Positions 61,530 through 64,000 of a stretch of DNA of 64,000 nt are shown piece by piece. Source of the stretch: Viridothelium virens (lineage: Eukaryota > Ascomycota > Dothideomycetes > Trypetheliales > Trypetheliaceae). The position numbers were made by a program, and so were the translations under genes. Positions within the stretch are counted from its first letter, which is position 1. Each line of letters opens with the position of its first letter. Below the pieces are notes generated by a model. It saw only the letters and a program-made list of their open reading frames with translations, searched no databases and was not told the DNA's origin. Location of the stretch: assembly GCA_010094025.1 (NCBI GenBank), contig ML991856.1, positions 1 through 64,000 on the forward strand, in the 5' to 3' direction.

Positions 61530-62200
61530 CAGACCTATGTGGACGTGTTCCTGAATGGGTTTCGATCTTTCAGTGCATTCTCAGAAGTTTTCTGCTGTAG
61601 CCTCACTTCCTATTAAGCTTGTCACGGCATTGAAGGTCACGCGGTCGTCTTGGAATGATCGTCATGCACGAAGCCTGTTGATCGAGAAATTGTAGTGGAA
61701 GGCTGGATCAGGATCGAAGGAATTAGTGCACGCAGCGTGATATTTGAATTACCTCGAAAGTCCCAAAGAAGTGCGGGACCTATATTGGTAGAAAGCAGTA
61801 CATGTAATTAATTGTCTAATTCCTCGGAGCTATCAGATGCAGCTCCAGGCCTCGAGTAACGATGCTGTCATATCCCAACCAATCGGATTTTCCCCTAGCC
61901 AACTACAAATCTGCAGGGTCTGGAACTCCATCTTATAAGATACCGCGATACATGTAATATTCAGGCACTCTGTAATGATATATCTGTCCCGGTAGACGCT
62001 CCAGTAAACATTCAATCGCATGGCTGGTTATTTCTCGCGGCAAGCTATGTCAGTCTTCATGATATTTCAGAGCTAATGTTACAGCGACTTTCCGGCAGCG
62101 CCATTAAGTAGATCGTGCTCCACGCAGCAATTCCATGTCTGCAGCATTGAGCAAAGTTGACTTTAAGCCAACTTTCTTTCACTTCCTCTTTTTCCTCCCT
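61530..62200. other. rav1 promoter and rat1 3' flank
   Basis: About 670 bp between the rat1 stop and the rav1 start, both on the minus strand. No gene is recognised. Confidence 0.55.
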
Positions 62201-64000
62201 TCACCTTCCACCACGATACCCTCCACCGCCTCTATATGACTGATGACGGGGTGGCCTGTTATCCCCGTAGCCTCCCTGGTGCCTTCCGTCTGAACCATAG
62301 TTTCGCCCTCCTTGGTTTTGTCCTCCGTAGCCTTGGCCTCCATAACCTTGGTCGCGATGACCTTGTCCACCATAGCCTTGTCCGCCATACCTCCTATCCG
62401 GCGGCGAATAGGAGTCATGCATAGGAGGTCGCCCCTGGTGTCGCTGGCCGCCATGCGAAGGCGGTGGAGGCGGTGCACCCCTTCCGAACTGAGGCGGTGG
62501 GACCCAGCCTTGAGGTGGAGGGGGAAACCCTCTTGCAGCCGCCGCCTGAACAAAGGCTGGATCCAGGTGCGCAAAGAATGGGTTCGACTTCGCGCTCGGA
62601 TCCGGATATCCATTGCCGTTCCTGTTGTCGTAGTTGCTATCTCGGCGATCAGAGGAATAGTTGATGCGATCGCCTCGGCCTCCACCTCCACGTCCACCTC
62701 CGCGCCTCAGCGGAGCACCTCCGAAGTTGCGACCGGAATTAGCTGCTCGATTCCGGGTAGCTTCTTCGTCTTCGCGATTGAGTGCAGGCGTTGGGAATTT
62801 GACGCCACGTAAGAGCATAGACTTGTGGGTAGAGTTCGACTTGGGAAGTTCGTAGTAAACCCTGGAGATAAAAGTGTCAGTGGCAATGCTGAGATGCAAG
62901 CAAGTATCCAGAGAAATTTACTCACGTTATGGATTGATCTTCGTCGATATCTGCCATTTGACTTGACGGAAAAGGAGATGGTAAGGAACTGTCGGGAATA
63001 TACGACTCGTTCTTTTCGATTTTTCCAGCAAGACCCCCACTGATTCTCGAATCTAAGGTATATTTGGGTGCACCTTGCTTCTTTGAATAGAAGGTTTCGG
63101 CCACGTTCCTGTAGAGCTCATGCTTTGTCGAAAAGAGTAGAGCGTCTTTGCCGACTTCATTACGCTCGATCTCGTCGGCTGTGAGCAGAGGGTAACGCGT
63201 TGCCATAGCCGCAAGCAGTCTTTTTTCGTCAATGAAGGGGAGGATTGCGACGCCTTGCCAGGCGAACTTCTTGCCGTTGAGGTCCACGGGAAAGTCTTCT
63301 GGATAAAAGTCGACAATATCACTGTCTTCATCTGTCATAAGACTACGAAATACCTCGGGTATTGCGTGGTTAGAGGCAGCTGGCAAGACTCCCATCAATT
63401 GTTCGTATGGTCGAAACGGCGTGCCCCGGTCGAATTCCAAATCTACTTTGGCAATGTCCTTGAAATCTGCCGCGAACGGCGCATAGTGATGTGGGTAATA
63501 CCAATTCCAAGAAGGGCACCCCTGAAAGTAATATAACAAGACCCATGCAAGACCTGTAACATAGTCACGAGCGACCTTGTGGCGGAACTCAGTGTTGCTT
63601 GGGTCGACTCCAAATTTTTGCTCGTAGTACCGATCCCCGTAACCCTCTTCCCAGAGGCGTACAGTGTCAGCGGGCATCTCGTCTTCATTTGCAGTTTTAT
63701 TCTTTGCGGAATCTGGTGCAGTGGCTCCCGGGGTTGAGGAGGCATCTTCTTCCATAAGTTCGCGCTTTCGCTTTCCCACGGCTGACTGAGGAGTCCCGTC
63801 GTTGGCCGGTTGCGAATCTCCGTTTGCAGGGCTACTAGCATCAGGGTTGTTGCCGTCAGTTTCGGTCGAGGGCGAGCTGTCTTGCATGGAACCATTCCGC
63901 ATCCTCTCTTTCAGCACCGCTGCGGCACTCTTATTAGCCTCATTCGCCCTGTAGACAGCGCCTCGATTGAAAGCTGCATCCGCAGTAGCATGCCTAATCG
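62201..64000 (-). CDS. rat1: 5'-3' exoribonuclease 2 (Rat1/XRN2), C-terminal part
   Basis: Partial: the 5' part lies beyond the window. Visible exons are 62934-64000 and 62201-62871, separated by a 62-nt intron. The frame is open to the right edge. The conserved region 2 and following parts of the nuclear XRN family are present: YVTGLAWVLLYYFQGCPSWNWYYPHHYAP (shown by its ends, YVTGLAWVL and WNWYYPHHYAP), LMGVLPAASNHAIP, DLNGKKFAWQGVAILPFIDE, and DQSITVYYELPK just across the intron. The C-terminus is a low-complexity RGG/YGGQG-rich tail, usual for Rat1 but not for cytoplasmic Xrn1. Rat1 degrades nuclear RNA 5' to 3', matures rRNA and acts in RNA polymerase II termination. Confidence 0.95.

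Overview
The window is from a filamentous ascomycete (Pezizomycotina) nuclear genome. Nearly every gene is broken by short introns (about 50-140 nt, GTAAGT/GTATGT donors, YAG acceptors). The gene families are typical of these fungi: AflR-type Zn2Cys6 regulators, a non-reducing polyketide synthase (NR-PKS), a fungal rhodopsin-domain membrane protein, PAN3, Mss51 and Rav1. I joined exons by eye from reading frames, splice sites and family resemblance. In each joined model the summed exon length is a multiple of three. The species cannot be named from the sequence.

Left part (about 1-28,990): an accessory region with a secondary-metabolite gene cluster. A SAT4/rhodopsin-like membrane protein (980-2482, +) lies at the edge. 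The core then reads: an O-methyltransferase-fold protein (3912-5460, +); three AflR-family regulators, all on the minus strand (6011-7867, 8527-9819, and 10791-11831, the last with no visible zinc cluster); a cytochrome P450 (12840-14527, -); an MFS transporter (15313-16928, +); a flavin-dependent halogenase (17659-19751, -); and an NR-PKS with domains SAT-KS-AT-PT-ACP-ACP-TE (20706-27854, -). Together these predict a chlorinated, probably O-methylated and P450-oxidised aromatic polyketide, released by the synthase's own thioesterase and exported by the transporter. Two TCG-N5-CGA sequences, the motif recognised by AflR in Aspergillus, lie in the P450/MFS shared promoter and upstream of the PKS.

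Right part (about 28,990-64,000): housekeeping genes. In order: a small Cys-rich protein; splicing factor Rse1/SF3B3; Mss51; a FAF2-like UBX protein; PAN3; a glutamine-rich conserved protein between two long gene-free stretches (5.7 kb and 3.8 kb); a ZNF511-like C2H2 protein divergent from an EST1/SMG7-like protein; adenosine kinase; the RAVE subunit Rav1; and the C-terminal part of exoribonuclease Rat1, which runs off the window end. The cluster therefore abuts conserved genes directly on its right side.

The most interesting items are the halogenase-containing NR-PKS cluster with its unusual set of regulators, the methyltransferase-like protein with an altered SAM loop (possibly an AflS/AflJ-like co-activator), and the shared AflR-type sites.
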